Source of the DNA: Sutcliffiella horikoshii
GTDB lineage: Bacteria; Bacillota; Bacilli; Bacillales; Bacillaceae_I
Length of the DNA: 64,000 nt
NCBI RefSeq assembly: GCF_002157855.1
Contig: NZ_CP020880.1
Span: 558,001-622,000 of the forward strand
Direction: 5' to 3'
The stretch's first letter is position 1. Every line of letters begins with the position of its first letter. Below, in pieces: positions 35,837 through 45,012 of the stretch. Position numbers and translations under genes: made by a program. Under the pieces are notes generated by a model. It searched no databases and was not told where the DNA came from. It saw only the letters and a program-made list of their open reading frames with translations.

Positions 35837-37243
35837 ATGAAAACAGTGGTATATTCAACATTTAATCATATTCAAGGAAAGATTGGAAGTCGATGGGCGC
35901 AACTGGTGAGAGAGACTGGACCTGAAAACTTATTGTTAGTGGCGATCGATGCAGCCAAATATACACCTAAAGTTATTATAACTTCGTTCTACGGGGATAT
36001 ATTGGTAAAACCATTTGATATAGATTCCTCTATGTCAGGATTTCATAAGCTTAAATCGCTAATAGAGAGTACAAAGAGTAGTCACAATTTGACGAAAGTG
36101 GTTATTGGTATTGAGACTACAGGACACTATTACGAACATCTCGTCTATAAATGCCATTTAGAAGGGTATCACGTTCGAACTGTTAATGCGGCCACTACCG
36201 CAAAAGAAAGGGAAACATTATTAAACTGGTCTAAGACTGATAATTTAGATTTGATGGCCATCATACAATCTGTCATCCATGGTAGGGGTACCTCTAACGA
36301 GCTACCATCCGGTGATATTCATAACCTTCGGAAGTTGACTAGAGCTAGACGGGAATTAGTCTCGGAGCGTACGAAAACGAAGAACTTAATTCTTATGCAT
36401 ATGGATCATATTTTCCGTGAATTTCAGGGGAAAACGGTGTGGATGAAAGGAAAAAGATATCTATCCAAACCCTTCTCAAAAGTATTTGGGAAAGGCTCTA
36501 TTTACTTGATGAGGCATCATCCCCATCCTTCTGACATCTTAGAGTTAGGCGTAAAAGGGTTGAGAGAGATTTCTCAACGAGAAAATTTAAAAATTCGTGA
36601 TAAGACAATTCAAACCTTGATTGAATTTGCCAAGGATTCCATCACTTTACCAAAGGAACAAGTAGAAGCAGATATTTATTTACTAAACCAGAAGTTAGAT
36701 AGATTGGAGTTCTTAGAGAAGCAAATCAAAAGGTTAGAGATGAAAATAGAGGAGTTATTTGTTACTACGGACGGAGCCGTTATCCTTTCCGTTCAAGGGA
36801 TTGGGTTAGTAACTGGTGCGGAACTGGCTGCAGAAATGGGAGACATTTCTGATTTTGATCAAGCTGGTCAACTTATTAAGCTCGCTGGAACGAATCCAAT
36901 CGTAAAACAATCTGGTGGAAACCAACCTGCTTATTATGGGGTTTCTAGACAAGGCAGGAGGCCTTTCAGGAATATTGTCTATCAAGTAGGAAAATCGCTA
37001 GCTGTTAATAACCCTGAGATGCATCAACGCTACCTAGCATTGAAAGAAAGAGGAAAGCATTCGCGTCAAGCCTATATTGCCTTAGGCAATAGAATGGTTA
37101 GACTTGCATTCTCTATGATCCGCAACCAAACGCTTTACCAAACCAAGGCAGAGAATTACACTCTCTTTGATGAAATAAGCAAGAAAATACGGAAAGCAAA
37201 TGTAGAGAAATTCTTTAAAGCTCATGTTTTATCCATCCAGTAA
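35837..37243 (+). CDS. IS110-family transposase
   Basis: 468 residues. The N-terminal RuvC-like DEDD domain shows LLLVAIDAAKYTPKVII and KVVIGIETTGHYYEHLVYK, with NWSKTDNLDLMAII. The C-terminal transposase_20 domain has ILSVQGIGLVTGAELAAEMG, LIKLAGTNPIVKQSGG and the conserved Ser region YYGVSRQGRRPFRN. Start ATG 35837 with AAAGGAG upstream. The protein differs from copy 2 at one residue (Met here, Val there, in RLEMKIEEL). These recombinases use a structured RNA from the element to choose their target. Confidence 0.95.
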   Translation: MKTVVYSTFNHIQGKIGSRWAQLVRETGPENLLLVAIDAAKYTPKVIITSFYGDILVKPFDIDSSMSGFHKLKSLIESTKSSHNLTKVVIGIETTGHYYEHLVYKCHLEGYHVRTVNAATTAKERETLLNWSKTDNLDLMAIIQSVIHGRGTSNELPSGDIHNLRKLTRARRELVSERTKTKNLILMHMDHIFREFQGKTVWMKGKRYLSKPFSKVFGKGSIYLMRHHPHPSDILELGVKGLREISQRENLKIRDKTIQTLIEFAKDSITLPKEQVEADIYLLNQKLDRLEFLEKQIKRLEMKIEELFVTTDGAVILSVQGIGLVTGAELAAEMGDISDFDQAGQLIKLAGTNPIVKQSGGNQPAYYGVSRQGRRPFRNIVYQVGKSLAVNNPEMHQRYLALKERGKHSRQAYIALGNRMVRLAFSMIRNQTLYQTKAENYTLFDEISKKIRKANVEKFFKAHVLSIQ

Positions 37244-37245
37244 TT

Positions 37246-37598
37246 GCGCTAGATAAGAATTAATAAAATGGTTAGCAAGACTAGTTAAAGGAGCTATAAA
37301 ATGGGGCTTTTCTAGGACGTTAGATTACATTGTATTTCGTGCATGAGGCTATTAGACCTCGCGGGACAGCGTTATGGATCTTGTCCTATAAATACGAATA
37401 ATACGTGAAATTCTTAGTTTATATTCGCTAGGCGGTATCCCTGTAGGATGAAAAAGCAGGATCCTTTCACGCCCTAGAAAAGCCCTTTATACATTTCTGT
37501 GATAGTTGAACCTGAAAAAAATGGAAATTAAGCAGGTTTACTTAAAGTTGGATTTTTTTAATGATATTAACCGTTTGACTTATTTGCCATTATACGCT
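37246..37598 (+). ncRNA. Candidate bridge RNA of the IS110 element
   Basis: The long non-coding right end is where IS1111-type elements encode the bridge RNA. TCGTGC (37337-37342) equals the top strand left of the CT core in REP-like targets. GGGACAG (37363-37369) is complementary to the top strand right of it. A GAGG...CCTC hairpin lies between them. This is the layout of a target-binding loop. TATTCGCTAG near 37430 resembles the joined element ends (ACGCT next to AG). Inference only. Confidence 0.45.
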
Positions 37599-37615
37599 GT
37601 CCCCTCGGCTCCATC

Positions 37616-38140
37616 CTAAAATACGTCCTTAACATTTTCCCAACCATATACAACTTCCGTAAGTTTCTTCCCCGCAATCTGCACTTCAAGTTCATCTATC
37701 TTTTTACCACCTAGTGCTTCATAAAACAAACACGAAGCATTATCTTTCAAGACAAGAACAAGCAGGGAGTTCAATCCCAATCCTTTGAGTTCTTCTATGA
37801 TTGGTTGAACAAGTGCTTTTCCAATACCTTGACCCTGATACTCCTTTAAAATATAGATGGCGTATAATTCCCCATCATAGCCATCATATTTACCACTTCG
37901 TTCTTTCCCGCCGGAAGAAAAACCAACTATCTCACCTTCATTATTTTCAGCTACATATACACCGCCATTAGGAATGCTGTTAATCCATATTTGTTCCCGA
38001 CTTTCATAAGTTAAATTGTTCAAGTATTCTTCTGGCACAATATGGGCATATGTTGTTTTCCAACTTTCGACGTGTACTTTAGCTATCCCTTTTGAATCTG
38101 ATAAAATTGCTTTTCTGATTTTAATAGCCTTATTATCCAT
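37616..38140 (-). CDS. GNAT acetyltransferase
   Basis: 174 residues. IKIRKAILSDSKGIAKVHVE, SWKTTYAHIVPEEYLNNL, LYAIYILKEYQGQGIGKALV (acetyl-CoA loop Q-G-Q-G-I-G) and LNSLLVLVLKDNASCLFYEA give a complete GNAT. It is an intact relative of the frameshifted gene at 14134-14656. It starts 18 bases after fosB and is probably in the same operon. Substrate unknown. Confidence 0.9.
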   Translation of the reverse strand: MDNKAIKIRKAILSDSKGIAKVHVESWKTTYAHIVPEEYLNNLTYESREQIWINSIPNGGVYVAENNEGEIVGFSSGGKERSGKYDGYDGELYAIYILKEYQGQGIGKALVQPIIEELKGLGLNSLLVLVLKDNASCLFYEALGGKKIDELEVQIAGKKLTEVVYGWENVKDVF

Positions 38141-38158
38141 TTGCTTTCCTCCGTAATT

Positions 38159-38581
38159 CTAATCGAAAAACTCCATATGTGTTTTCTCTTTTGCGTAGTA
38201 ATCCAATCTATCCTGTAGTGTACCTGTATGAAACTCAAATTTATGACCATCAGGGTCTGTAAAATAAATGGACTTCTTATCGCGTTCATCTCTTGGACGA
38301 CCTGATAAAATGTTCACATTCAATCTCATTAGTTTCTCGTAGATTTCATCAAGCTCCTCTTCTTCAATGGAAAATGCAATGTGTGTATAGGATTGGTGTA
38401 TTTCGTTACGAGGTATATCTTCCTCTACATTGAGAGCTAGCCACATTCCATTTAAATCAAAGTATGCAGTGTTTCTGCCTTTTACCAACAAATTAGCATC
38501 AAATACATCTTTATAAAATTTAATAGAATCTTCTAAATCAGAAACGGAAAATAAAAAATGATTAAGTCCTTTTATTTTCAT
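38159..38581 (-). CDS. fosB: FosB-type metallothiol transferase
   Basis: ATG 38581 ([15 protein letters not shown]) has AGGTGACACT upstream and matches the family start. 140 residues. Metal ligands are the His in GLNHFLFSV, the His in SYTHIAFSI and the Glu in [28 protein letters not shown] and [20 protein letters not shown] follow FosB of Bacillus cereus closely. FosB adds bacillithiol (or cysteine) to fosfomycin with Mn2+, so fosfomycin tolerance is expected. Located with a GNAT and a hypothetical gene. Confidence 0.92.
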   Translation of the reverse strand: MKIKGLNHFLFSVSDLEDSIKFYKDVFDANLLVKGRNTAYFDLNGMWLALNVEEDIPRNEIHQSYTHIAFSIEEEELDEIYEKLMRLNVNILSGRPRDERDKKSIYFTDPDGHKFEFHTGTLQDRLDYYAKEKTHMEFFD

Positions 38582-38591
38582 AGTGTCACCT

Positions 38592-39062
38592 CTATAAAAT
38601 AGTATCCTTAACATAAGGAATGTGTCGCACGAACTTCTCCAAATCTATCTGGAAATAGTTCTCTAGATCCCTTTTAAGTCTAGCCTCTAGCTCCATTAGC
38701 TCGGAAACGGCATAGGATTGATCGAAGACATTATAAATGTCGACTTCCGCCCAAACGGTTGTAATCCTTGCCTTGTCTGCAAAAGGTAGCATGGAAAGAA
38801 TTGCACCGTCCTCGTAATCGTCATGCTCGATGGAATAGTAATGAAACGCTGGAATGTGGGAAGTGGTCACTTCTTGTTTCCATTTTAATAGAGCCTTATA
38901 GAATTCCAGAATAGCAATGTCTGCCTTAAAATAAACTTCATCTATAATTTTAACAGTGAGTGTTGCATCAATAGAGAGGATGGTAGCTACATTCTTAGAA
39001 TCTCTGTTTGAAATAGCAGTGGGTTCATTTATGATTTCATAGGTAAACTGAAGATTGCTCAT
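38592..39062 (-). CDS. Hypothetical protein upstream of fosB
   Basis: ATG 39062 lies after a perfect AGGAGG; the longer ORF start at 39092 has none. 156 residues, no signal peptide or membrane segment. Features: [20 protein letters not shown] at the N terminus, then [20 protein letters not shown], and a helical [14 protein letters not shown]. Ends 10 bases before fosB, so it is probably the first gene of the operon. Family not recognised. Confidence 0.75.
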   Translation of the reverse strand: MSNLQFTYEIINEPTAISNRDSKNVATILSIDATLTVKIIDEVYFKADIAILEFYKALLKWKQEVTTSHIPAFHYYSIEHDDYEDGAILSMLPFADKARITTVWAEVDIYNVFDQSYAVSELMELEARLKRDLENYFQIDLEKFVRHIPYVKDTIL

Positions 39063-39263
39063 TTTTCCTCCTGTATAGTAGTTGCTAGTCATTCTTCCAT
39101 AGTCTTTGATTACTTTCGACTATACCACACAAGGGTGGGGTGCCTGTTCTCATGATTTACTAGATTGTTTTACTAGCTTCTACGTTCCTTAGGCAATTTA
39201 GTTTCACAAAAGTCACGAGATATTGGTAAGATAATACTAAAATATTAAAGAACGGTGAAAAGA

Positions 39264-39782
39264 ATGCAACTAAAAACTTACAAAGATATAGATATAACCA
39301 ATCCAGCTCCGCCTTACTTTCAAGTAGATGATAGTCAAAGGATACGTTTTGGGTGGACGGTGCTGGAAGAGAACCCAGGAATGCTTAAGAGAATTTTCGA
39401 AAGCTTGAAGCTTGAAAAACAAATTGCAGTGGATTGTACCTTTCTTTCCGCCTATGAGTCTGAAGCGTTCAAGCAAAAAGAAAAGCTCCATTTAGGGAGA
39501 AAGTTCGTCATCACCAACTGGAAAGAAAACAAAATTTGGAGTGACGATTTAGAATGCACCTGTGTGTATACGACAATCACGAACTTAAACGGGGAAAGTT
39601 TATATCGTTACATGATAGGGCTAATGAAAGGTCATCAAAGACAGTTGCATATCTGCTTTTATAATGAATCGTATCTTTTGTATACAAGCTCGGATGTACT
39701 TGATATTGTCTCTAGTGATTCAAATATCAGCATTCTTAAAGAAGCTTTCAGGGAGTATTATGATACATATCATGCAGAGTAA
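39264..39782 (+). CDS. Hypothetical cytoplasmic protein
   Basis: ATG 39264 preferred over GTG 39255, which overlaps the likely site AACGGTG. 172 residues, soluble, with [20 protein letters not shown] and [20 protein letters not shown]. Nothing identifies a family. It ends 22 bases before the methyltransferase gene, probably in one operon with it. Confidence 0.68.
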   Translation: MQLKTYKDIDITNPAPPYFQVDDSQRIRFGWTVLEENPGMLKRIFESLKLEKQIAVDCTFLSAYESEAFKQKEKLHLGRKFVITNWKENKIWSDDLECTCVYTTITNLNGESLYRYMIGLMKGHQRQLHICFYNESYLLYTSSDVLDIVSSDSNISILKEAFREYYDTYHAE

Positions 39783-39804
39783 AAGGAAATTGGAGGCGAT
39801 AAAC

Positions 39805-40527
39805 ATGACCTACCCCACTAAAGAAACCTACAACATGCTAGCGCAAACCTATCAAAATGATACAGATGAAGGAAGCCCTTATAACGCTTACTACGAACGG
39901 CCGGCTATGATGGCTGCTTTGCCGTCTAACTTAAAAGGAAAAAAAGTGTTGGACGCCGGTTGCTCGGCTGGTTGGTACAGTGCTCAATTGGTGCAACGTG
40001 GTGCCGAGGTTACAGGAATCGACCTTAGTCCGGACATGATAAAAGCAGCAAAAGGGAGAGTGGGGGACGATGCGACATTTCTTTGTCACGATCTCCAAGA
40101 ACCACTGCCGTTTGAGGACGATTCCTTTGATGTACTAGTTAGCTCTCTTACACTTCACTATTTAAAGGATTGGACATCCACTATCCGCGAATTCAACCGC
40201 GTGTTAAAACCGGGTGGAACATTTTTGTTTTCAGTGCATCACCCATTCATGGACTATACGAGATTCCATTGTGAAGATTACTTTAAAACCAAACTACTAA
40301 CAGAAACTTGGCAAAAGCCAGCCATTACCATAGAGGTCAGCTTTTACAGGAGGCCAATGGAGGATATCGTCAATGAAACTACTCGATTTTTCATGCTAGA
40401 TAAGCTAATGGAACCTAAGCCCCACGAAAAGATGAGGGAAGTTAAGGAGGAGGCATATCACTATCTGATGACAAGCCCGCATTTCCTTATTGTGAAAGCA
40501 ATGTCTAAAAAAGTGCCCAGAGAATAG
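39805..40527 (+). CDS. Class I SAM-dependent methyltransferase
   Basis: ATG 39805 follows TGGAGGCGAT; upstream in-frame codons run inside the preceding gene. 240 residues. Motif [21 protein letters not shown], motif [17 protein letters not shown], then [19 protein letters not shown] and [21 protein letters not shown] UbiE/YcgJ-like small-molecule methyltransferase; substrate unknown. Confidence 0.9.
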   Translation: MTYPTKETYNMLAQTYQNDTDEGSPYNAYYERPAMMAALPSNLKGKKVLDAGCSAGWYSAQLVQRGAEVTGIDLSPDMIKAAKGRVGDDATFLCHDLQEPLPFEDDSFDVLVSSLTLHYLKDWTSTIREFNRVLKPGGTFLFSVHHPFMDYTRFHCEDYFKTKLLTETWQKPAITIEVSFYRRPMEDIVNETTRFFMLDKLMEPKPHEKMREVKEEAYHYLMTSPHFLIVKAMSKKVPRE

Positions 40528-40544
40528 GATCTCTGGGCACTTTT
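40511..40544 (+). terminator. Rho-independent terminator
   Basis: AAGTGCCCAGAG and CTCTGGGCACTTTT form a 12-bp stem. The left arm overlaps the last codons of the methyltransferase gene. Confidence 0.82.
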
Positions 40545-40562
40545 GTGATAAAGGTCGTCTGT

Positions 40563-41837
40563 TTAGTGGGAATGGGTTGCAGTGCCTGTCCCCTTAACCC
40601 GCATCACCATCTTGCTCTCTGGCAAGCTTGGAATTTGAGACATACTGAAGCTCAAATCTTGTTCTGGTATGTCATATTCTAAATCATTCACTAGGAAGTC
40701 CAGGCTGACATTCATAATGTCAACAGTCAGCCATTCGCCGGCGCAGCGGTGACCGATATCGTATTCCCCGCCACCTTGTGGAATAAAATCAAATGGACTT
40801 TTATCCCATGTTTTAAAGCGATCGGGCTCAAAGCGGTCTGGATTTTCCCAATCTTCCGGATGATGGTTTGTTCCGTATAAGTCTAAGAGGGTAAGGGTGT
40901 CTTTTTCAAACTTATAGCTATTCCAAGTAAAGTCTTCTTTTACTCTTGCGGCGGTAAAGGGGAAGAATGGATAGAAGCGACGGACTTCCTGCACAAATCG
41001 TTGGAGACTTGCGGTTTCTCCTTTGTGCAATTTTGCAGCTTCCTCTGGATACTGATGGACAGCCAGCGCGGAAAAGCAAACATAAACAGAGATGGCCACA
41101 ATCGGACGCAGGAGATTCAATAATTCCACTGCAACAATCTCTTTATCAAGAAGTTCGCCGTTGAGGTCGCGATGCATAGAGAATTGATAGAGGGCTTTGT
41201 CTATTGGTACCTCTAATTTCTCTTCCCTAACTTCTTCCACCAGGTCTTCTAACCAGCTCTCTACACTGGAGCGGGATCTGCGTCCTTTCCAATGCTTTAA
41301 CCCGATTGCAGCAGCGGATTCATACATATCTCCCAGTTGAACAGCGAACTTTTCCACTTTATCTTCCGAGAGAGGGACGCCCGTCCACTCACATGCAACC
41401 TGTGTGAGAATTTTCTTTGCTTCTATGTATAAAACAATTTCGTCCTCGCGCTCCCATGTTAGGGCGGCATTTTTCCATGCTTTTCTTGTAAGTACGGTAA
41501 TCTCCTTTAAACTCTTTTTCGTCATAAGGGACATAAACATTGCTTTTCGGTGGTGGTGCGCTTCACCGTCCATCGCCTGCACGCCACCTTCACCGAAGAG
41601 CGTCTTTTGCAAACGTTTAGGAGCTGCACCTTTTCGTTTAAACTTTTCATTATCATAGAAAATTTCTGCAGCTTCTTTACCAGTCAGGCAAATTGCTTTT
41701 TCTGCTAGAAGAGTTGTTTCAAAGATATTAGAGTGAAACATATGACGGCGGTTCATAATGAACTGGTATCCTTCTGACAATAATTTCAGACTGTGATCCA
41801 GTCCTTCTTCCTTAGGCATGGAATGATTACTTTTCAA
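40563..41837 (-). CDS. cypC: CYP152-family cytochrome P450 (fatty acid peroxygenase)
   Basis: 424 residues; TTG start with AGGAGGGA upstream. The heme loop is FIPQGGGEYDIGHRCAGEW (Cys ligand in HRCAGE). The I-helix region LLRPIVAISVYVCFSALAVH has the Arg-Pro pair that binds the fatty acid carboxylate in CYP152 instead of the usual acid-alcohol pair. RKGAAPKRLQKTLFGEGGVQ and FVQEVRRFYPFFPFTAARVK also fit Bacillus YbdT (P450BSbeta). Such enzymes hydroxylate long-chain fatty acids with H2O2. The last residues (KGTGTATHSH) are encoded in a REP-like repeat and differ from the family end. Confidence 0.92.
   Translation of the reverse strand: MKSNHSMPKEEGLDHSLKLLSEGYQFIMNRRHMFHSNIFETTLLAEKAICLTGKEAAEIFYDNEKFKRKGAAPKRLQKTLFGEGGVQAMDGEAHHHRKAMFMSLMTKKSLKEITVLTRKAWKNAALTWEREDEIVLYIEAKKILTQVACEWTGVPLSEDKVEKFAVQLGDMYESAAAIGLKHWKGRRSRSSVESWLEDLVEEVREEKLEVPIDKALYQFSMHRDLNGELLDKEIVAVELLNLLRPIVAISVYVCFSALAVHQYPEEAAKLHKGETASLQRFVQEVRRFYPFFPFTAARVKEDFTWNSYKFEKDTLTLLDLYGTNHHPEDWENPDRFEPDRFKTWDKSPFDFIPQGGGEYDIGHRCAGEWLTVDIMNVSLDFLVNDLEYDIPEQDLSFSMSQIPSLPESKMVMRVKGTGTATHSH
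40566..40598. repeat. REP-like element
   Basis: AATGGGTTGCAGTGCCTGTC and CCCTTAACCC: a right-arm copy. It overlaps the 3' end of the P450 gene and supplies its last codons. Confidence 0.7.
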
Positions 41838-41926
41838 ACAAATCCCTCCTTAATGTATATATACTTTGTATATTTACTTCTTTCTTCCAACCTAAACGTA
41901 AGACATGGAGGGGGATTAATAAGGAG

Positions 41927-42481
41927 TCAACTAGGTGGATGTGGAGCACCAGGTGGACTGTATTTCGGGGGAACCCTTAACCATCCCCTGGACTTCATTA
42001 AATTCTTCAGTGGTGCGGCAAACTTCATTAGATGAACCTGTATGGAAAAGAACAAAAGGCCAACATCGGTTCGAACCGTTTTGGACATTGCTTGGGCACA
42101 AAAGGTAATGGAAGTGGCAACTTTAGCTGCAATAAGATTTGCAATCTCATCTTCGGTCAATTTTACCCCCTCGGGAACAGCGCTTGGTTCGGATACAGGC
42201 TTATTGGGATTAACAAGGGGTAATGGGACGCCTTCTTTGACGAGGAAATCTTCTATCCGTTTTGTATCAGACAGGCTGCCGTCCAAAGCATCTTCCAAAA
42301 TGGCTTTCAAGTCTCTATCAATGGTGCTGTTGAGTGCAACCTGATAAAGAGTATGCGATTCCTTAAACGCTGTAAAGGCCGTCCAAAGATCCATTACTTC
42401 CCCAACATGTAAAGGTAGTTTAGGCTCTTCATCTGTGAAATTTTTTAAGATGGCTGCTATAGTTTCTATTGCACTAGTCAT
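41927..42481 (-). CDS. DUF3231-family protein
   Basis: 184 residues, mainly helical. LHVGEVMDLWTAFTAFKESH, LYQVALNSTIDRDLKAILED and DTKRIEDFLVKEGVPLPLV match the ferritin-like DUF3231 proteins common in Bacillus. The C-terminal stretch VPPKYSPPGAPHPPS is short and proline-rich, typical of some members. The function is unknown; a spore-related role has been suggested for the wider family. Confidence 0.78.
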   Translation of the reverse strand: MTSAIETIAAILKNFTDEEPKLPLHVGEVMDLWTAFTAFKESHTLYQVALNSTIDRDLKAILEDALDGSLSDTKRIEDFLVKEGVPLPLVNPNKPVSEPSAVPEGVKLTEDEIANLIAAKVATSITFCAQAMSKTVRTDVGLLFFSIQVHLMKFAAPLKNLMKSRGWLRVPPKYSPPGAPHPPS

Positions 42482-42658
42482 GATGAAACCTCCAAAATCT
42501 AATTTTGTATATTTTTACCGTAAGACTAGTAAATATTCCTCTCTACTCTTCATTTAACAGTTTCAAGTAACTCTAAAGGTTGGTTCTTTCTCAGTGCTAC
42601 ATAAAAGAAGAAGGATGAGGGAACATACGGATAATAGGCTTTTTCAAAGGAGAACAAC

Positions 42659-43447
42659 ATGGAGAATTTTAGTAATGACAACACAGCAAGAAGGTATAGA
42701 GCGCATGTCAGTATACTGGGAACAACTCAACTACATCTTAGAAATCCTTATATCATGGCTTGGTGGAGTGCTGCTTTTCCTGGATTCGGACATCTGCTTT
42801 TGTCCAAATATCTTCGGGGATTTGTGCTGTTTATCTGGGAAGTGTTAATCAATATCAAATCACATGTTAATTTAGCCATGATCTATTCTTTTCAAGGAGA
42901 CATCGATAAAGCTAAAGATATTCTAGATACACAATGGTTATTAATTTATATTCCAGTCTATATATTTGCAATCTGGGATAGCTATCGTACAACGGTTGAT
43001 ATGAATAGAGTCTTTGTGTTGGCAGAGCGGGAAGAGCATAAATTTAATTCCTATAGTATAGGTGCACTTGAAATAAATTATTTAGATAAAAGAAGCCCTG
43101 TTATGGCAGTCCTTTGGTCTCTTTTTATTCCAGGATTAGGGCAACTTTACTTACATAGAATTGTGACCGCATTTTTCGTTATCGTTTGGGTGATTGTCTT
43201 TTTTTATTTCTCTGACGGCCTGGAAGCTGTATCTCTATTGTTCTTAGGGGAAATCGAAAAGGCTACGTCGGTTATTGATCCAGAGTGGCTCCTTTTCTTT
43301 CCATCACTTTATGGTTTTGCGATTTTTGATTCATATATTAACACGGTTGAAAATAATAAATTATATGATAAAGAACAACGTGGCTTTTTTAAGAAAACGT
43401 ACCAATCTTCATCCTTTCGGGTATTAAAAGGGCAAAAGGTGGACTAG
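42659..43447 (+). CDS. Membrane protein with an internal duplication
   Basis: 262 residues; ATG 42659 with AAGGAG upstream. The sequence is built of two similar halves: MAWWSAAFPGFGHLLLSKYL with a following DTQWLLIYIPVYIFAIWDSY, and MAVLWSLFIPGLGQLYLHRI with DPEWLLFFPSLYGFAIFDSY. The P-G-x-G-x-L-Y/L pattern recalls TM2 domains. About four membrane segments. It ends 3 bases before the next gene, with which it is surely cotranscribed. Confidence 0.8.
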   Translation: MENFSNDNTARRYRAHVSILGTTQLHLRNPYIMAWWSAAFPGFGHLLLSKYLRGFVLFIWEVLINIKSHVNLAMIYSFQGDIDKAKDILDTQWLLIYIPVYIFAIWDSYRTTVDMNRVFVLAEREEHKFNSYSIGALEINYLDKRSPVMAVLWSLFIPGLGQLYLHRIVTAFFVIVWVIVFFYFSDGLEAVSLLFLGEIEKATSVIDPEWLLFFPSLYGFAIFDSYINTVENNKLYDKEQRGFFKKTYQSSSFRVLKGQKVD

Positions 43448-43450
43448 ACC

Positions 43451-43909
43451 ATGCAAATATATTCTACATTCAAACATTCCATTCATATTGAAATGGCCGT
43501 TTCCACTCTTGAGAAGAAAGGTATAGAAAGAGAAAATATATTTATCGTCCCTCTCGATAACAGAAAAGAGGAACATAAACTATTTGATACCATTCATCAT
43601 TCCGATGGAACTTCTCTTATTGATGTCGGAGCAGCACTTGGGACCGCTTTTGCAGTAATTGGTGCCAGTATAGGTTTTAAATTGGCATGGGGGCCAATAT
43701 ATTGGGGTTTAATAGGTGCATCTGTCGGGTTTGTTTTAGGTTTTGCCATACGTCTCTTTACGGAAAAGATCTTAAAAAAGAAACAACGGTTGTTAAAAGG
43801 CGCCCACTCGGAATTGATTATGATTGTTGATTGTGAAGAGGCTCAGGGAGAACTTATTGAAAACATTTTGTTTGACCACTTTGCATTCGGAGTGGCGAAA
43901 ATAAAGTGA
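43451..43909 (+). CDS. Membrane protein with glycine-rich segments
   Basis: 152 residues. A soluble N-terminal part IHIEMAVSTLEKKGIERENI looks like the start of a GSP17M/DUF1269-type ferredoxin-like fold. Two glycine-rich hydrophobic stretches follow (GAALGTAFAVIGASIGFKLA, WGLIGASVGFVLGFAIRLF), then a soluble C terminus. Similar small proteins in Bacillus are stress-related, but the match is weak. Operon with 42659-43447. Confidence 0.72.
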   Translation: MQIYSTFKHSIHIEMAVSTLEKKGIERENIFIVPLDNRKEEHKLFDTIHHSDGTSLIDVGAALGTAFAVIGASIGFKLAWGPIYWGLIGASVGFVLGFAIRLFTEKILKKKQRLLKGAHSELIMIVDCEEAQGELIENILFDHFAFGVAKIK

Positions 43910-44024
43910 ACGAACATTCTGCTTCTATTTAATAAGGTGATTGGAAAAAGAGGATAGGTGGGGAAAGTGCTCTTGAAATTCCCTCCCCTTGCCCCAATGT
44001 TGGATGGTAGAGAATGCCCTCTCC

Positions 44025-44585
44025 TCAAAAACCAAACTGATCCTTGATGACCTGAGCCACTTCCTTTGCACTCATGTCAGTATTATTGATCTTGATATAG
44101 TTAGGGAAAGTAATCTCCCCATCCATTGAATTCAATCGATGTTTCTCTAATGTTTGCATCAAATCATTTTCAGACCACTCCAAATCTCGTTTTTTCGGCT
44201 TGTGTTCCAGGCGGTTTGGCGTTTTGTTTCGCTCCAACCGCTCGCCTAGATCTGCTTCTAATTCCACGTAGTAAACCGTCGCCCCTCTGGATTCAAACAG
44301 TTGAGTGAGGTTCCTCACATACTCCCAATCTGACTCCATATCAAACATCCACACATACGTGAAGATCATGCCATACAGGTCACTTTTAGAAACCTCTTCA
44401 AATATCTCCTGGCGGAACAAATTCACTAACCGCTTGGCTTCCTTCGTGCTGTAATCAAAAAAATTCCCAACCAAATCAATCGTCATATGGTTATGGAAAA
44501 GCTTCAAATCTGTTATTTTCGCTAATTCTTGGCCAACTGTCATCTTTCCAACTGCTTGTGGGCCAAATATGTGTACAAATTTCAT
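44025..44585 (-). CDS. P-loop nucleoside kinase-like protein
   Basis: ATG 44585 (MKFVHIFGPQAVGK) has AGGAGAGATC upstream; the longer ORF starts within a REP-like repeat. 186 residues. Walker A GPQAVGKMT, then TDLKLFHNHMTIDL and TNRLEH-type lid region NKTPNRLEHKPKKRD. Shikimate-kinase/AAA-like single-domain kinases of Bacillus have this layout. Substrate unknown. Confidence 0.82.
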   Translation of the reverse strand: MKFVHIFGPQAVGKMTVGQELAKITDLKLFHNHMTIDLVGNFFDYSTKEAKRLVNLFRQEIFEEVSKSDLYGMIFTYVWMFDMESDWEYVRNLTQLFESRGATVYYVELEADLGERLERNKTPNRLEHKPKKRDLEWSENDLMQTLEKHRLNSMDGEITFPNYIKINNTDMSAKEVAQVIKDQFGF

Positions 44586-44606
44586 AGAGATCTCTCCTTG
44601 GTGGTC

Positions 44607-44660
44607 TAAAAGGACAGACACCGTGACCCACAATTTAAGTGGGTCAACGTGCCCCTCAGC
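44607..44660. repeat. REP-like palindrome, complete
   Basis: AGGACAGACACCGTGACCCA, a short loop, then GTGGGTCAACGTGCCCCTCA. Both arms are present with some mismatches. Confidence 0.78.
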
Positions 44661-44798
44661 CCTGCAAAATAATTAGGATAATTTTAACATGAACTCAATA
44701 TGTGTAGTCAGAAAAATGATTTATTTCTGAAAATAACTTTATTGTTTGGGATAATCTGTTAAATTAATGATAAGAGGAATGGCGGAGGGGGAGTCAGA

Positions 44799-44987
44799 GT
44801 GCTATTTGGAAACTTTGGTGCATTAATTTACGGATTTTTGATTTGGTGGGCGATACTACTTGCTTTTAGTCGGTTTCCAAGTAAATATCCTAAAAATAAT
44901 ACTTGGAAAAAAGATATCATCATAACGTTTGTTCAAAGTGTAATTTTGTTTGCTGTTTTTCAAGGTATTCAATATTTTAGTAGCTAA
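44799..44987 (+). CDS. Small membrane protein, paralogue of 24711-24902
   Basis: 62 residues, GTG start at 44799 after GGCGGAGGGGGA. Segment 1 ALIYGFLIWWAILLAF, loop KYPKNNTWKKDIIITF, segment 2 VQSVILFAVFQGIQYF. The YP-x-x-N-x-WKKDI-x-ITF block is shared with the array gene at 24711. Followed at 25 bases by another small membrane gene. Function unknown. Confidence 0.78.
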   Translation: MLFGNFGALIYGFLIWWAILLAFSRFPSKYPKNNTWKKDIIITFVQSVILFAVFQGIQYFSS

Positions 44988-45012
44988 ACATATTGAGGAG
45001 ATGTGAAGTTAG

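Larger units (their letters stand above)
35735..37598 (+). mobile_element. IS110-family element, IS1111-like, copy 1
   Basis: About 1.86 kb, nearly identical to 55069-56932. Ends were set by comparing the two copies and the uninterrupted REP-like repeats. A CT dinucleotide borders both ends, the usual IS110-family core. No target duplication and no terminal inverted repeats, but subterminal ones: AAATAGTCA near 35744 and TGACTTATTTG near 37576. The right non-coding part is about 350 bp, the left about 100 bp, as in the IS1111 subgroup. Confidence 0.9.

Noticed and set aside
42594-42848. ORF overlapping the start of the duplicated membrane protein gene
   Set aside because: The frame starting at 42659 has the AAGGAG site and a duplicated domain structure; the other frame has neither.
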